DNA of 64,000 bases, taken from Ciona savignyi (lineage: Eukaryota; Chordata; Ascidiacea; Phlebobranchia; Cionidae). The first letter of the stretch is position 1, and each line of letters opens with the position of its first letter. The stretch lies in contig CH003028.1 in the NCBI GenBank assembly GCA_000149265.1, forward strand, positions 727,523 to 791,522, in the 5' to 3' direction. The notes under the pieces are model-generated. The model did not search any database and was not told the origin of the DNA. It saw nothing but the letters and a program-made list of their open reading frames with translations. The position numbers were made by a program, and so were the translations under genes. This document shows positions 33,631 through 46,336 of this stretch, one piece after another.

Positions 33631-35186
33631 TTATGGGTCCCATTTGGAAAAATGGGACACATATTGTTTTTGTCCGTTTTTTTTTTCTTTTTTTTTCTTT
33701 TTTTTTTTCTTCGTCAAAGGTTTGACAGGCATGGCATGGCGCCCCGACATCTACCGGAAGGAATAATCGAATCGTAATGAAACTTAGCCTTTCGCTAGAC
33801 AACATGGTCTAGATATGCAGAAACCAAAATTTTGGGTGATAAATCCAGGGGAATTCCCCTGGGAGGTTAAAAACCAAAACGATATTTTTTATGAAAAATT
33901 TAGCTTTTTGTGGCATAGCGCTTGAACGGCTACTCCAATTTCAATCAGATTTGGTGGAATGTAAGTGCATTAGGCACTGATTTAACATTTAGAAGAAATA
34001 AAAAAATTACCTAGGAAAACACCCTAAAAAATAAGATTTTGTACTCAAATCATAATTGTGACAGGCATGCCATGTCGCCCCGACATCAACCAACAGAAGT
34101 AATGGAATCGCAATGAAAATTTGACATTTGTAAGAGAACATGGTCTAGATATGCAGAAACCAAAAGTTTGGGTGATAAATCTTGGGAAATACCCCTTAGA
34201 ACTTAAAAACCAAAGACGCTATTTTTTTCTAAAAAATAGCCTTTTTTGGGCATAGCGCGTGAACGTTTGTTACAATTTAAATTAGATTTGGTGGAATGTA
34301 AGTGTATTAGTCATTGATTTAACACTTGAAAGAAATATTAAAATTACCAAGGGAAATACCCAAAAAATAGGATATGTTCTTAAATCATGATTGTGACAAG
34401 CATGCCATGTCGCCTCGACATCTACCAAGAGGAGTAATGAAATCGCAATGAAAATTGGACATTTGTAAGACAACATGGTCTATATATGCAGAAGCCAAAA
34501 TTTTGGGTAATGAATTTTGGGGAATTCCCCTCAGACGTTAAACACCAAAACGTTTTTTTCTAATAAATTAGATTTTGTAGCCATAGCGCTTGAACGGCTG
34601 CTCTAATTTTATTAAAATTCGGTAAAATGTTAAAACATTAGACACTCTGTTCCAATTAAAAAAGAAAACATTTACTTATAGGTTAATTTCCATGAAAACG
34701 AAGATATGTTTCTGAATTGTGATTGTGACAGGCATGCCATAGCCTATCGCACCGACATCTCTCAACAAGAAGTCGACAAATCAGATTAAAACTTTAAGAA
34801 TTGTCACATAGCATGACTTACTTATGTAAAAACAAAAACTTATCTACTAAACCCAGGGGAATTCCCTGAAACAATGAAAAACTAAATCGGACTGTTTTGG
34901 GAATTTAGCTTTCTTTCACTACAGCGCTTGAAAAGAAGCTATAATTTGAAACATTTTTGTTGAAATGTTCGTAAATTTAAGACGTTTGTTCTTTATTTAA
35001 CTAAACATGGAAAATAAGTTTGATATGTTAACTATGGGACCCATGCGTTTATGCTTGCAGAAACAAAAACTACATACTCAGTGTATAAAATAAAAATTGT
35101 GCTTAGGGACCCTGTAGCATGAATATAGGTTATATAACATGTGTTTTACAAATGGTGATGGTTAACACGTGGTTGACACTCTCTAG
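33631..35186 (+). mobile_element. Composite ~330 bp monomer element, block 3 (most complete copy)
   Basis: The order is clearest here: a head from 'ttatgggtcccatttgg' with a T-rich tract, monomers marked by 'gacatc' at about 33746, 34083 and 34418 (spacing ~335 bp), a diverged monomer from about 34735 (related to 175-480), and the 150-bp tail ending ctctCTAG|T at 35183-35186. Monomers keep the palindromes ATGTCG/CGACAT and CCAGGGGAATTCCCCTGG. It lies between the relics of protease exons 4 and 5, so it probably entered an intron of that dead gene. No proteins are encoded. Confidence 0.75.
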
Positions 35187-35225
35187 TTTTATATAGAATA
35201 TGTGAATTGGCTGCGTTAACCATTA

Positions 35226-35429
35226 AACCACACAAACGTATGTAAATACATAACCTGCATAACAAGCACTCAGTTGCTGTTTTTCCAAACCTGGTATCCG
35301 GCATAAAGAACCCAATAGGACTCGGTTCTATCAACAACAGAGTCGCCATCTGGACGTTTGTATTGATGGTGATGGACATAGTGGTTCGCAGAAGACATAT
35401 GTCGTCATCAAATGACGGGCTTTGGAAAG
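35226..35429 (-). pseudogene. Relic of serine protease exon 4
   Basis: On the minus strand this matches protease exon 4 (28042-27884). The catalytic-Asp stretch '[15 protein letters not shown]' is kept exactly, then the sequence diverges ('FGKTATEC' for 'WGKTAN'). The acceptor 'gcag' of the intact gene is destroyed here. Similarity continues about 50 bp into the adjoining intron, so this was copied as genomic DNA, not from mRNA. Confidence 0.82.
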
Positions 35430-36761
35430 TTGTTTGTAACTTTTATATTTACTTGTAGCAGATTGAGAAGATTTAAAAGAAATTTAATTTTTGTTTATTT
35501 ATAAAGAACCTTTAAAATCTGCAAAGTATAATTAATAGGGACCTCTGTGGCTTTGGAACAGTTAACGTTTTGGGGGAAATCCCGGGAAAAATACCAGAAA
35601 TTCCCCATGACGATGTAATAACATAGACATTTTCTGACAAAACTAAAATTATTTTATTTCGTTATTAAAATAAGATTATTTTATCTAATGTTGTACTGAC
35701 GTTTAAAAAAATTTTTTTATTATTTTTTTAAATATAAATTTTCAGGCCTGTGCTGCTAAACTAAGGTAAAATGTCACTATTCCTTTCCTTTCAAGGGAAT
35801 TTTATTAGTTAAGAGTCGAGTTCAGCTGTCGCACGTGTTAGTATGCTGATTTATTGCAACTTTAAGGGTATGTGAGGTGCGCTTGAGAACGGTGGTTTTG
35901 CAGTTGAGCATACGCAAACATTTTCGGACTTAGTTCTTGCATAGTAAGCACTTTTAACATTGATCGTTTTCAATAATATTTGCTTAAGAAGGCGTGGTGC
36001 ACGCGATTTCAAATTGAAATAAATTGTACCGTACATTTATTATGATTATAATAGTAACAAGTATAGCTTTTTACATTTTCCCTAACATTAATAAAAATAT
36101 CAATACTTCCTTAATCATCTTATGTTAAAAACGAATATGTAAATGCAATAACATGATCAAAGTTTATTTTTAAATTTGCTTTGCTAATTTCAAAGTCCAG
36201 ATCCAAGAATAACGCAGACGTTTTTAAGTTCCAACCACAATTTAGAATCAGTGTGATAAAGACTTGTTCAACTGGTTACATTTCAGCCTGAGGCTATAGA
36301 CCTTTCCATGTGTGCTGGGTGTGAAAACCTTCAAGAATAGTATTCATTTCATTGTGTCTATTACCTGGTAACTATGTAGCACAATTAGTTTACCTTACTT
36401 TATATTCCAAGAAAGTGTTAAACTACAGTGTCTTTAAAATACGTAATGATTATTTCTAAAGTAATTAAAACCTATTAATTCTGTGGATAATTAATAAACA
36501 GCTTTTTTTGTCAGTATGTTATACCAAGGTGCAACATTAATCAGATAATAAATTAAAAATTTATGTTTGATTGTTCTAAACTTGTGATAAGAACTTAATA
36601 CAATTTGTAGGTTCTATTAAGAAAAATTAAAGGGAGGAAGATGGTTATTACGAGTTTGTAAATCACATTTTCAATATTTTACAGTTTCAGTATTTATTTT
36701 AATTATAGCACTTTTTCTGTTTGGTCTTTTGTAAGAAACCAGCATCCAAAAAAATACAATA
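35430..36761. other. Intergenic stretch upstream of SLC25A21
   Basis: No exon recognised. It separates the minus-strand protease relic from the plus-strand SLC25A21 start and so may hold the SLC25A21 promoter; no clear core element is seen. Confidence 0.5.
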
Positions 36762-39700
36762 ATGACGCAGAAATCCCAAAACAGCGGAACCACCTATAAA
36801 AGAATGTTTCAACAACTGGTGGCAGGGGGAGGGGCAGGTGAGTCAACTCTACATCAAAGTTTCGTTGCTTTTAACCATTTTTATTGTCAACATTTATGGT
36901 GACTGATTTTCTTCGCTTAGGATCATTTATGGAAAAAAACAGAAGTCTTAAAACTTAAACCATTTGTTACAAAGGTAGTGTCATACATTTCATACAGTTG
37001 TATGCTGGTCCTGATTTGAAAAATATGGAGCTCGCTTACCTACTTTTTTGTTGCCGTTCTGCGCATATTTTACATGCTTACTCTTTAGGCTAAAAATTGT
37101 AGTATTGGGCTTATGTTTGGCTAGAAGCACACATTTTTTCCCGTCAAAATCGCTTGTATAGTTTTGCTATAGAGCTGTGTTAATTACAGGGTAAACAAAG
37201 TAAACGTACCGGTTACTGTAAAGATTCTGGTTTTGTAGTTGCATAGTTGAGTTCTTTGGAGCACGATTTTTGCTTTAATTCAATTATCACACCGAGTCTC
37301 AAACACCAATAAAGTACCACCGTCAATGTGACTGGTGCGTGGTGTTCTTCTTTAGTTACAACAACTGTTTAAGTATCATTTACCAATTTATAGTATTTTG
37401 AACTTTTACTTCACCTTAGCAACATTACCAATTTCACTAACATATGATACTCAATTGCAACTATAATATTCTGTTAAACTGCAATGTGCAGTTTCAACAA
37501 AAAAAATTGTCATTATCAGTTTCAGCACTGGATTGTAATAGCAACAAAGACATGTGTAGTTTCTTAATCTATAAACAAGCATGCAGGCGAAATGGTAAAA
37601 AGTATATCTCTAAACCACCTCAACAAAAATAATGCAGGGGTTTAAAGTTAATATAAAAAATTTTTCATTTGGTTGAAACAAACATCTATTTGAAACTATT
37701 TAAATATTTTAGTAACTATAGCACCACATTAAATGCCAAATAGACGTTTTATAATAATTCAATTTATATTGGAAAAAAGTTTATTTTGTAGCTGATTCTG
37801 GTTAATTACGGTATCTATATTATTTATATTGTGTGAATTTTCATTATACAGATCTTAATTTATTTCATTCCATAGTTACCAGCTGGAAAAAAACACCCTA
37901 AACATTATTGATTAAAAATCGCATATAAGAAAAAAGTAACAAAACTGCATATTGTAGTTTTAAGGCACATTGTTTTAACTATCTTTACATAAACTGACAT
38001 TTTCCATAAATTATTTACTATTAATTAATCATTTTTGTTATCTAAATAAAATAATTGTGAAATGTTAGTTCTCATTGCTACCAGTAAGTGTCCACTATAT
38101 TTTTAAAAGTCTGTCACTAGGTGGTGAAAAAGATCTAATAAAAGGAAAGCTCTTTCCTTATACAACACTTTTTCAAATTATAAAAAAATCAAGTTAAAGT
38201 ATTTACATATAAATATATGAATACAAATAAGGTTTTGTTTTGCAAATGTGCTTGCCTTACCCATTTTGGGTACATGTTGTACCACATTAGTCTAAAATAT
38301 AATATTTCACTACATGCTACAAATAGCACAGTAACCCGACTGTGGTGAAGCGGTAATCAAGATTGACGAGTTCTCTGGCAGTTTTCCTGTCATTCTCAAG
38401 GACTACAGCATCTAGCCCATCTATACAATCAAAATATAAGTGCATTATTTTGTACAAGAACTTGCAAGGTAACAATCAACAAAAATACCAACGTCGATAA
38501 TTAACCAAAAACTCCTCTAAAACACGCAATTAGCATCTTTACACAGCACGGAACCCGCATGTAACAACACGCGCTCGACTTAGATTAACTTTCATCACGG
38601 TTCAACTGCTCCACGTTTTACACCTCACGGTTAATTGACATTGTGATATCACAGGGCTGGTTGAGATTTGTCTGATGCATCCGCTAGATGTCGTGAAGAC
38701 AAGGTAAATTGTGTGACATCATAATGCTTATTGTGGGCATTACAATGTGTGACTTTATAATTTTTGTAGGGATATTAAAGTGTGACATCATAATGCTTGT
38801 TGTGGTCAATTTTATGTGTGGAAATCATAATATGACATCATATAGCATATAGTGGTCATTACAATTTGTGACATCATGCGACAATAATTTGCACTGGAAT
38901 TATGCAACAAATTCCTATTTTCATAGAAGAATCAAATAACTGAAGCCTTTTTTTACATTGTAGATTCCAACTGCAGAACAGTAAAAGTGCGGTCCAGTAT
39001 CGATCTGTCCCACATTGTTTCTCCACAATGTATCGAACAGAGGGGTGAGGTATATACTTATCAATATAACGTAATCCTTTATCACTACTTAATCCAACTC
39101 AAATCAATTTAACACTAATCTCAAATATTTTTATCATATCTTAAAGACATGTTATGACATGCTAAAAGAGCACACATGAATATTAAATACATTGAGTAGT
39201 CAGCTTAATAAAAGGGATTAAATGATAATGTAACAAGTTGAGAGCAACAGCATCCATAATACTAGACTACTAATACAAAATATTTAACAAAACATAGTCA
39301 TTTTACTGCTTGATGATGTGCTGCTAAGTATTTTCATCCAAATTGATCTTGGGCTTGGCAGTAAAGAGACTACTCAAATCTGGGGTGTTTTTGTTTGATC
39401 TAAATATATTTTCTATTGTAGGCCTATGCAGCATTCTTTAATTATGGCTTCTCTAATGCAAATTAATTGCAGGTTCCTGTCCTTTTACAAAGGCATCCTT
39501 CCACCAATATTGGCTGAAACTCCGAAAAGGGCTGTCAAGGTAACTTGCGTTTGTACCCGAAATCTGAATTTTAGTATGAATAATTTGCATTCACAAGATA
39601 TAACCAATATATGTACAGTGATGCTGTGGCTTATCCATGCACCTCGTTTCTACAGTGGCCAGGATATAGATATTACTATTTGTATCATTCCAAATATGAC

Positions 39701-42700
39701 ATGCTATCTATGTTCCTTGCAGTTCTTCTGTTTTGAGCGCTACCAAGATTTATTCAGTGGAAACGGCCCAAAGACTCCATTTGTAAGTACTGGGAAAGTT
39801 TGCATGAGTGTATGTTTGTACTTGACTGTTTTGGTGTCCATGTCCATAATGATAATGTGGAATATCCACCCAAAAAGTTATGCCTATTACAAGTACGTTA
39901 TACAACATAATTGCAACGTTGTTTTACACGCATATGTATTTTCATGTTATATTTACAACATACAACACAATGTAGTTGTTAATTTCAGTTTCGCACATTT
40001 CCCCCCAATTTCGAAAACTTGGCTCTCCTCTAAGAAATCAATCAAGTCACTATGATATGTTGTTGTTATCTATATAACAACCATATACCACCACCTGGCT
40101 TAACCTGTAAGCCATCCTATTAAAACTCATTTTTTTAAACCTTTTTAAATTGCACCTCACACCTTAAGCTTTCGATTCCAAACTTGTTAAAACGGACGTA
40201 CTGCTAATGACATCTGTTTGACCTCTGGTCCGATTATAAGGATCCACTTAGACATTTATTGAACGGTTTCCTCTTGTTATGACACAATCTATGCTCAAGT
40301 GTTTTATGCCATTTGTATTTTAGTACATACTAATTTGTAGGCAATCTTATTTATATTGATCTAGGAATTATTATAGCTTAAAACTAAAACATCTAAATTA
40401 TTGCTAGCGGATCTTACCACATTTATAAAGTGTATTGAGTCTAGTACTGAGGTGTCTATTTGCTTGTTTTTCCCCTACGACGTGGCAAAGAGCAGGATAT
40501 AAGGACCACAGCCAGTGTTTGGCCAAATCAAATACTACGGCGCCCATTCGACGATAATAATTGGACAATGGATATTTGAGTGTTTATTAGAGTTTATTTT
40601 TGACAAAATAGTTTTCAAACATTCCTCTAAATTCAGGAATTTTTTTTTTATAATTTTGCGAAAAAAATGACCAAATAATAACTATTAAATTCCACCCAGG
40701 TATATGCGCTGGCTGGGTTGTGTTCTGGGCTCACCGAAGGAGTGGTTATCAACCCTTTTGAAAGGGTCAAGGTTCAACTTCAGGCGGAAAATAATGTCAA
40801 GCTGAAAGACGTGAGGATTTTTGCCATTTAGGTCTCCAAGTCCGGTGGTTGAAAGTTTTATCCACTGTAAACCCTCATTCTCAAAGTCTAGGTGCTCAGG
40901 TTATTACAGCGTATTGGGTTATATTGCGATTTGGACAACTTTTAAGAAAGTCTTGTTAGCTGTACTAGCATGCGTGACTTAAACCGGCATTTGTGTGGGC
41001 TGAAATATTAGAAGATGATTGACAGGTGTGCTTCATAGGTTATAATATTAAGCAATGGTTCATTGATAATTCAGTAACTTGGTTTTATACACCAGGTGAC
41101 GTTTTAACAAGTCCTGTGTTAATAGGTTGATATTGTTATTTTATGTCCGGGTGGTCTGAATATCCCAAAATGTGTTTGGATAATCTTTATCAATTAAGTC
41201 TCGGATATTCCATGCATAACATACATAACTGTCTCTATTGTGCGACTTCGTAATGAAAGGGTTAATCTCATCTTGGGGCTGATCAAACATAACTCGAGGC
41301 ACAATAGGGGGTACCTTGTCACGCAATGTGGGTGACTCAAGTAGCCGAGTGGGGGTGAGGGGGTAGAAAGTCAATAAGATACTCAGCGCTAATGACAAGG
41401 GGAGAGGGAATAAGACCGAACTGATAGCTTCCCCCGTCACGCTAAACTGCCAATGACTGGGGAACGCTGAATTTAAGAGGAAACAATTTTCTCCACGGTT
41501 ATTTTTACATTCTGTTTGCGCAGAAATTTTTCATCTCTGTTTGCGCAAGATGCCTTGCTGATTAAAGTAAAAGGATTTTTAATAATTCTCTCCCGTAATT
41601 TGAGCGTAATGGAGTCACACCCACGCTAAATGAGTGTCACACTTCCAAAATCTTAATCATACATATTTCTACGCAAGCTGCTTAATAAGTGTCGCATTTT
41701 AAAAGAACAGATAAATTTAAGAAAATAAACAATAATTGGAAAAATAACCCTTTTCTCAATGCACCTAAAACAACTATACAATTTCTAAACTTAACACAAA
41801 TACTGGGTTAGTAAATATGCAAGTGGTATAAAATTTATACTGTAGTAGTTTTAATTGGCGTTATATACTTCATGTGCACTCATAACTTTACACATGCAGC
41901 CCTCCCCACTAATACATTTCAAAAATAAAATACATCCCAACCCCATATATATTTACAGCAAGAATCAACTTTTGCAAAAGCACGAAAAATTATCAAGAGT
42001 GAAGGTCTTGGTATGAACGGTATTAACCGAGGTCTCACAGCCACGTTGGGGAGGCACGGCGTGTGGAACATGGTTTATTTCGGCTTTTTCCATTCCGCAA
42101 AACCATACATCCCAAAAACCGAGGTAAATTTTTTTGTTACAATTTTTGTTGGACAGATTTTTTAATATTTTAAAACTTTTGTTATTTTAATTTCATCCAA
42201 ATAATAGATTTAATATTTACCAAGTTTTTAAATTTCCAAATGTTTTGAACAAAGATAATGATAGAATGCCATGTATCCTCACACCTATTGACGTCGAGTA
42301 TTAGCGATTTCCGTGTTCTAATGACCCGTAGAGACTTGGCTCAATCTCCTAAATACCGTACCCCTTATTCTGTGATGATTAAGTTATTTTTTCAGGCGGA
42401 TTCTTGGCCGCGCTTAATTTTCGTGTTTTTGTTTTGGGTCACGTTGGCCTTGTCACGCAATGTGGTTTAGAGCGAGCGCTTTTTTTCGCCCGGCAAAGAA
42501 AACAAAAGAAAAAATCTCCTCTCTGTAGGAACCCTAAAACAATTCCAGATTAATGAATACTTCAATTGTTACCCAATAAAGGACTGTTGTTATAACGTCC
42601 ATGGTAACAGGGTATGAATGAAGTGTGCTTAATATACACTGGGGTATAATTTATAATTTAGAGCTGACATTTATTTTTAAGTCCCGGTTTGATGTTTATT

Positions 42701-44635
42701 AATCAATTCATATCCACTAATGAAATATTTATTTGAAGCATATTTGAAAAAAAATATCTTATTAAATATGTTCAAAAACATTTATATGGACATTTTTAAA
42801 TGTAAATTAAAAAATTAAAACACTTTTCGGAATGGTTATACAGTTTTGTGTGTAAAAGTGACATAAAGCTAAACACCCATATTACTGCTTACCAACAGTG
42901 TGTGCGACAGTGGTTTTGAATATAATTTACATGTTATGCACCGTCACAGTTTCGATTACAATTCAGAGTCGACAGCCGTTGAATCGATTGATTGAATGTC
43001 TCAGTGTAACGGCCTGGTTTTGTGTTTACAGTCCAGAATTGCCACGTTTCACTTAAATTCACTTACGTTCCCAAACAGCAGGACATAATGGACATGTCAC
43101 AGTATCGGTTATAGAAATGAATGAAATGACAATGTATGGAATTAAAACAATCGTAGTCGGCGGAAAGCAATTCATCCGTTTGGCTTTCAAGCAAGTGACT
43201 CTGCAAGATGGCAGAGGCAGACTATCGGTTATGCCTTGCAATTGAAACGATTGATTGAAACGCATGTACCGCTAAACACTTCAACGCCATAATGCCCCAG
43301 TCAATGGAGTTGCAAGAAACGCTGATTAGTTTTGCCGTAACGAACATGGTACCTTCACCGGGTCATTTGTTTCTGGGCTACTGTACTGCTTGTTCATTTT
43401 TGTTTCAATTTTTAGGTATTTTGTCATAAAATGTATTTATTTTTTGTGTAACTATGTTGTTGTTGGATTGATTTTTATAAGAGAACCTTTTTTTTATTTG
43501 GTGCAACATGATGATGTTTCCTATTCATAAAATAATACAATTTTACATTCAAGTCACAGTTTTAACACTTTAGAATATGCATTACAATACTGTGATAAAC
43601 ATATAAGCTAAATTACACTATAGTGATGTATTTTGTGTTGAAACTTAAACATTTGTAGCAAATAATAAGTGACCTATTTTTCTTCTAAACAAGAAGCTTG
43701 TGCAATATGAACATGTTCCACATCGTATATATTTTTATAAAAAATCTAAACACTGTTCCAAATATTTTTTTGGTAAAAATTACTCTTCTTTAGTCGCAAG
43801 GACAAATAGTAGCGTACAAGTTGTGCCTCGGTTTGGTGGCTGGAACCTTGGCGTCGATCATAAACATCCCCTACGACTTGGCAAAGAGCAGGATACAAGG
43901 ACCACAGCCAGTGCCTGGCCAAATCAAATACTACGGGGCTCATTCGACGATGATAACCATTTTTAAAGAGGAGGGGTGCGCATGAATTTTAATTTGTTGT
44001 TTTGCATTTAAGTTATAAATATTCTAAAGTAACACATCTAACGATGAATTATTGCAGAAATTAATCTAATAATAGTTTATTTGGTATTGGAATTTTAAAA
44101 AATTCCTATTTTCTTAAAAATATCCATCTAACTGAAATCCAGGATGAGTGGAAAATTTGTTGTATAGCCTATTGTATTCATTAAACTTTTTTTTAATTTT
44201 TCTCACAGATTCCTTGCGCTGTACAAAGGGCTTGTTCCGAAGTTCTTACGTTTGGGACCAAGTAAGCGACCCATGAATTACTGTGTTTTGATAAATAGTT
44301 TGTCTATGTGGTTTAGAGTGTAATGAGGGGACGACCTGTCTGGAGGGAACAGATATTGATTTTGTTCTTTTTGTTTACTTCTACCTATCTTTGATGTGGT
44401 TGTGTGTTTTGAAGAAGATAAGGCAAATGTTAAAACTGGGGTTTATTTGAATACCACCATTTTTGGTTAAAGATTAAAATAGTCTTCCCCAGTTGCCTAA
44501 TTGTATGAGAAGACTGTGCTTTTCCTTTGATACCGATACCCAATGTTTTGAAAACAATCTTTCTCGACAGGTGGAGCAATAATGATGTTCGTGTACGAGT
44601 CGCTATCGGAATTCCTCGCCAAAAAATTCCCATAA
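36762..44635 (+). CDS. SLC25A21: Mitochondrial 2-oxodicarboxylate carrier
   Basis: SLC25A21 exchanges 2-oxoadipate and related C5-C7 oxodicarboxylates across the inner mitochondrial membrane in lysine and tryptophan breakdown. Ten exons join in phase into 302 residues: 36762-36837, 38655-38703, 38964-39044, 39473-39539, 39723-39782, 40700-40810, 41959-42123, 43794-43975, 44209-44261 and 44571-44635. The three carrier signatures are intact: 'HPLDVVKTR' (from residue 34), 'NPFERVKVQ' and 'IPYDLAKSR'. Highly family-specific blocks are 'GLVEICLMHPLDVVKTR', 'FYKGILPPILAETPKRAVK', 'GLTATLGRHGVWNMVYFGF' and 'RIQGPQPVPGQIKYY'. Length matches the human protein (about 299). A dead copy of part of exon 8 sits in intron 5. 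A possible AATAAA lies at 45059-45064. SLC25A1 was considered but the ODC-specific blocks exclude it. Confidence 0.95.
38712..38883 (+). repeat. Degenerate ~35 bp minisatellite in SLC25A21 intron 2
   Basis: Units begin 'tgtgacatcataatgctt' at about 38713 and 38784, with diverged ones near 38750, 38819 and 38869. 'attgtgg' and 'cattacaat' follow in most units. It starts 9 bp after the exon 2 donor. Confidence 0.75.
40471..40560 (+). pseudogene. Dead partial copy of SLC25A21 exon 8 inside intron 5
   Basis: About 85 bp from 'tcccctacgacgtggcaaag' match exon 8 (43862-43950) at roughly 90% by eye, including the 'AKSRIQGPQPV' region. A C-to-T change turns the CAA of 'RIQG' into TAA. It has no flanking acceptor in frame and is upstream of exon 6, so it is a genomic micro-duplication rather than an alternative exon. 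Confidence 0.85.
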
Positions 44636-46002
44636 ATTTAACTTCGAACAGCAAGTGCACTTGCCTGGATTTCCCCCCTTCATATATAGTTAAACAAATT
44701 TAACAACGGCAAATTCTTAATCTTTCAAGCTGGTTGTTCATACCATCCATGTTTTTTTTAATAGTATGCATCTTGAAACACAATGTTGCAATTGGTCGAG
44801 AAGCAAAATATGTTTTAATTAAAATGAATAGAAATAATATCTGGATGGTTAAAATAATTTGCCACAGATTGAACTATCATGTTTTTGGATGCTATTTTGT
44901 AACTACTTTTTGGAATCTTATTAATTTATTAATGAAAATTGTGCAATCTACTTTACTCGTCTTTTTAATTATATATGCCATGTTTTTTCCAAACATCTTT
45001 CAGCAAATGACTGTAATCAAATATTTTACCTTTTAAATTTTCTGCAATTTTACAAAAAATAAAATTATTAGTTACACTGGCGACTCCCCATTCTAAAACA
45101 CAATGTTTTTTTAAACTTTTCAATTTATTACATAATATGGCTTCAAAATCGCCCGGTTAAAATATTACACATCTAAGTTACAAAGAATTCGATAACGCCA
45201 AAAAGCTACAAGAGTAGAACAATGTTAGTGAGTTTCTACAGTTAGTAGGACCAACTACTGGTATAGGGGCAACCATTTGGCTTTTGTACTACTTAGGCAG
45301 CATGACAGGGTAGGCAGTGCGTTAGAGTCAAAATGGAACAGTTTTGGAAAGGCTTTTAACTTTAAAACAACAATTTTCTGTTCAAATAACGGTAGGTTCA
45401 TTTTGCAAAATAACCCCCCTTTGGGCATTTTCAGCACTTTTAAAACAACACGGTTTTGAAAATGATACTTTAAATCGGTTACTTTTTTAAAAACTTAGGT
45501 CAAAACCCGTAAATAAAAGGCCAAACCCGTAAAGTAAACGGTTTAAAAGGTGAGGTTTTGAATTTTGAAAGGGCATTTTAAAAAAAAGCAAGGCTTATCT
45601 CTTAAGTGCAAATCTTGTTATTTTCAAACTTTTCCAACTAATTTGTAAAATTTATGTGTCAAAAATTATATTAATAGAAAAAAACAAATTTAAACAGTGC
45701 CACATTGTTGAAAGTTACAAGATTCAGTTGTTGCTGTCTAAAAGCCGTTGTGGAGGAGTTTTAACGACTTGTATTTTAGTCAGAACAGTGAAAAAATTTA
45801 AAACGCGATTTAAAAATCTGTTCATAGCAAAAGGTTAATCATGTTCTGGTACAAAATATCGCGGAACGTACCACGTGCTTTGGCGCCTCACGTGGCAGAA
45901 GTCTGTTGAGTATGAACTTGCTGTCGATTTTCATGCTTTTGCCCATTAAGTAATTTGCCGTCTGTAAATATAAAACAAATTTGAACACGAGAAATCCTTA
46001 GA
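44636..46002. other. Intergenic stretch, no gene seen
   Basis: AT-rich, between SLC25A21 and the partial SINE at 46003. The 100-codon ORF at 44734-45036 is rich in Phe, Ile and Met and looks like AT-rich noise. Confidence 0.55.
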
Positions 46003-46165
46003 TAATCTTGCGCTCACGGTCAGGTTAACAGCGCTATTGCAGTGTGCTGTGCATGATTGAGACGTTTCTTTAATTTTGGCAGATCTACTGGGTTCAGGCA
46101 ATACCCGCTAAGTGCCTTGCCCAAGAACCCAACCGACTAGCTAGAGAACAGTTTTAAGACAATTT
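46003..46165 (-). mobile_element. Partial SINE copy
   Basis: A minus-strand piece: 'gcgctcacggtcaggttaac', 'gctattgcagtgtgctgt', 'gggttcaggcaata', then 'aaccgactagctagagaaca'. Both ends are missing. It lies in the 3' flank of Pax1/9. Confidence 0.8.
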
Positions 46166-46336
46166 AACAACCAGTAATTATCACTGATAAGAGGTTGTAT
46201 GGATAAGTTTTCCGTATTCAGTTAATATTACTAAATTTAATTATTACATTTAAGAATTTGAAATAAGGTTTCCAGTTGAGATATTCGCGTTAAAAACTAT
46301 CAACAAATAGCGGAGAAACGTTTGTGACAGCTGAAA

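Noticed and set aside
33735..34750. CRISPR-like regular spacing
   Set aside because: The ~335 bp period, lack of short direct repeats with unique spacers and eukaryotic context make this a satellite-like element.
39426..40055. 209-codon ORF on the plus strand
   Set aside because: It reads through SLC25A21 exons 4 and 5 and the intron between them; the conserved parts belong to the spliced carrier gene.
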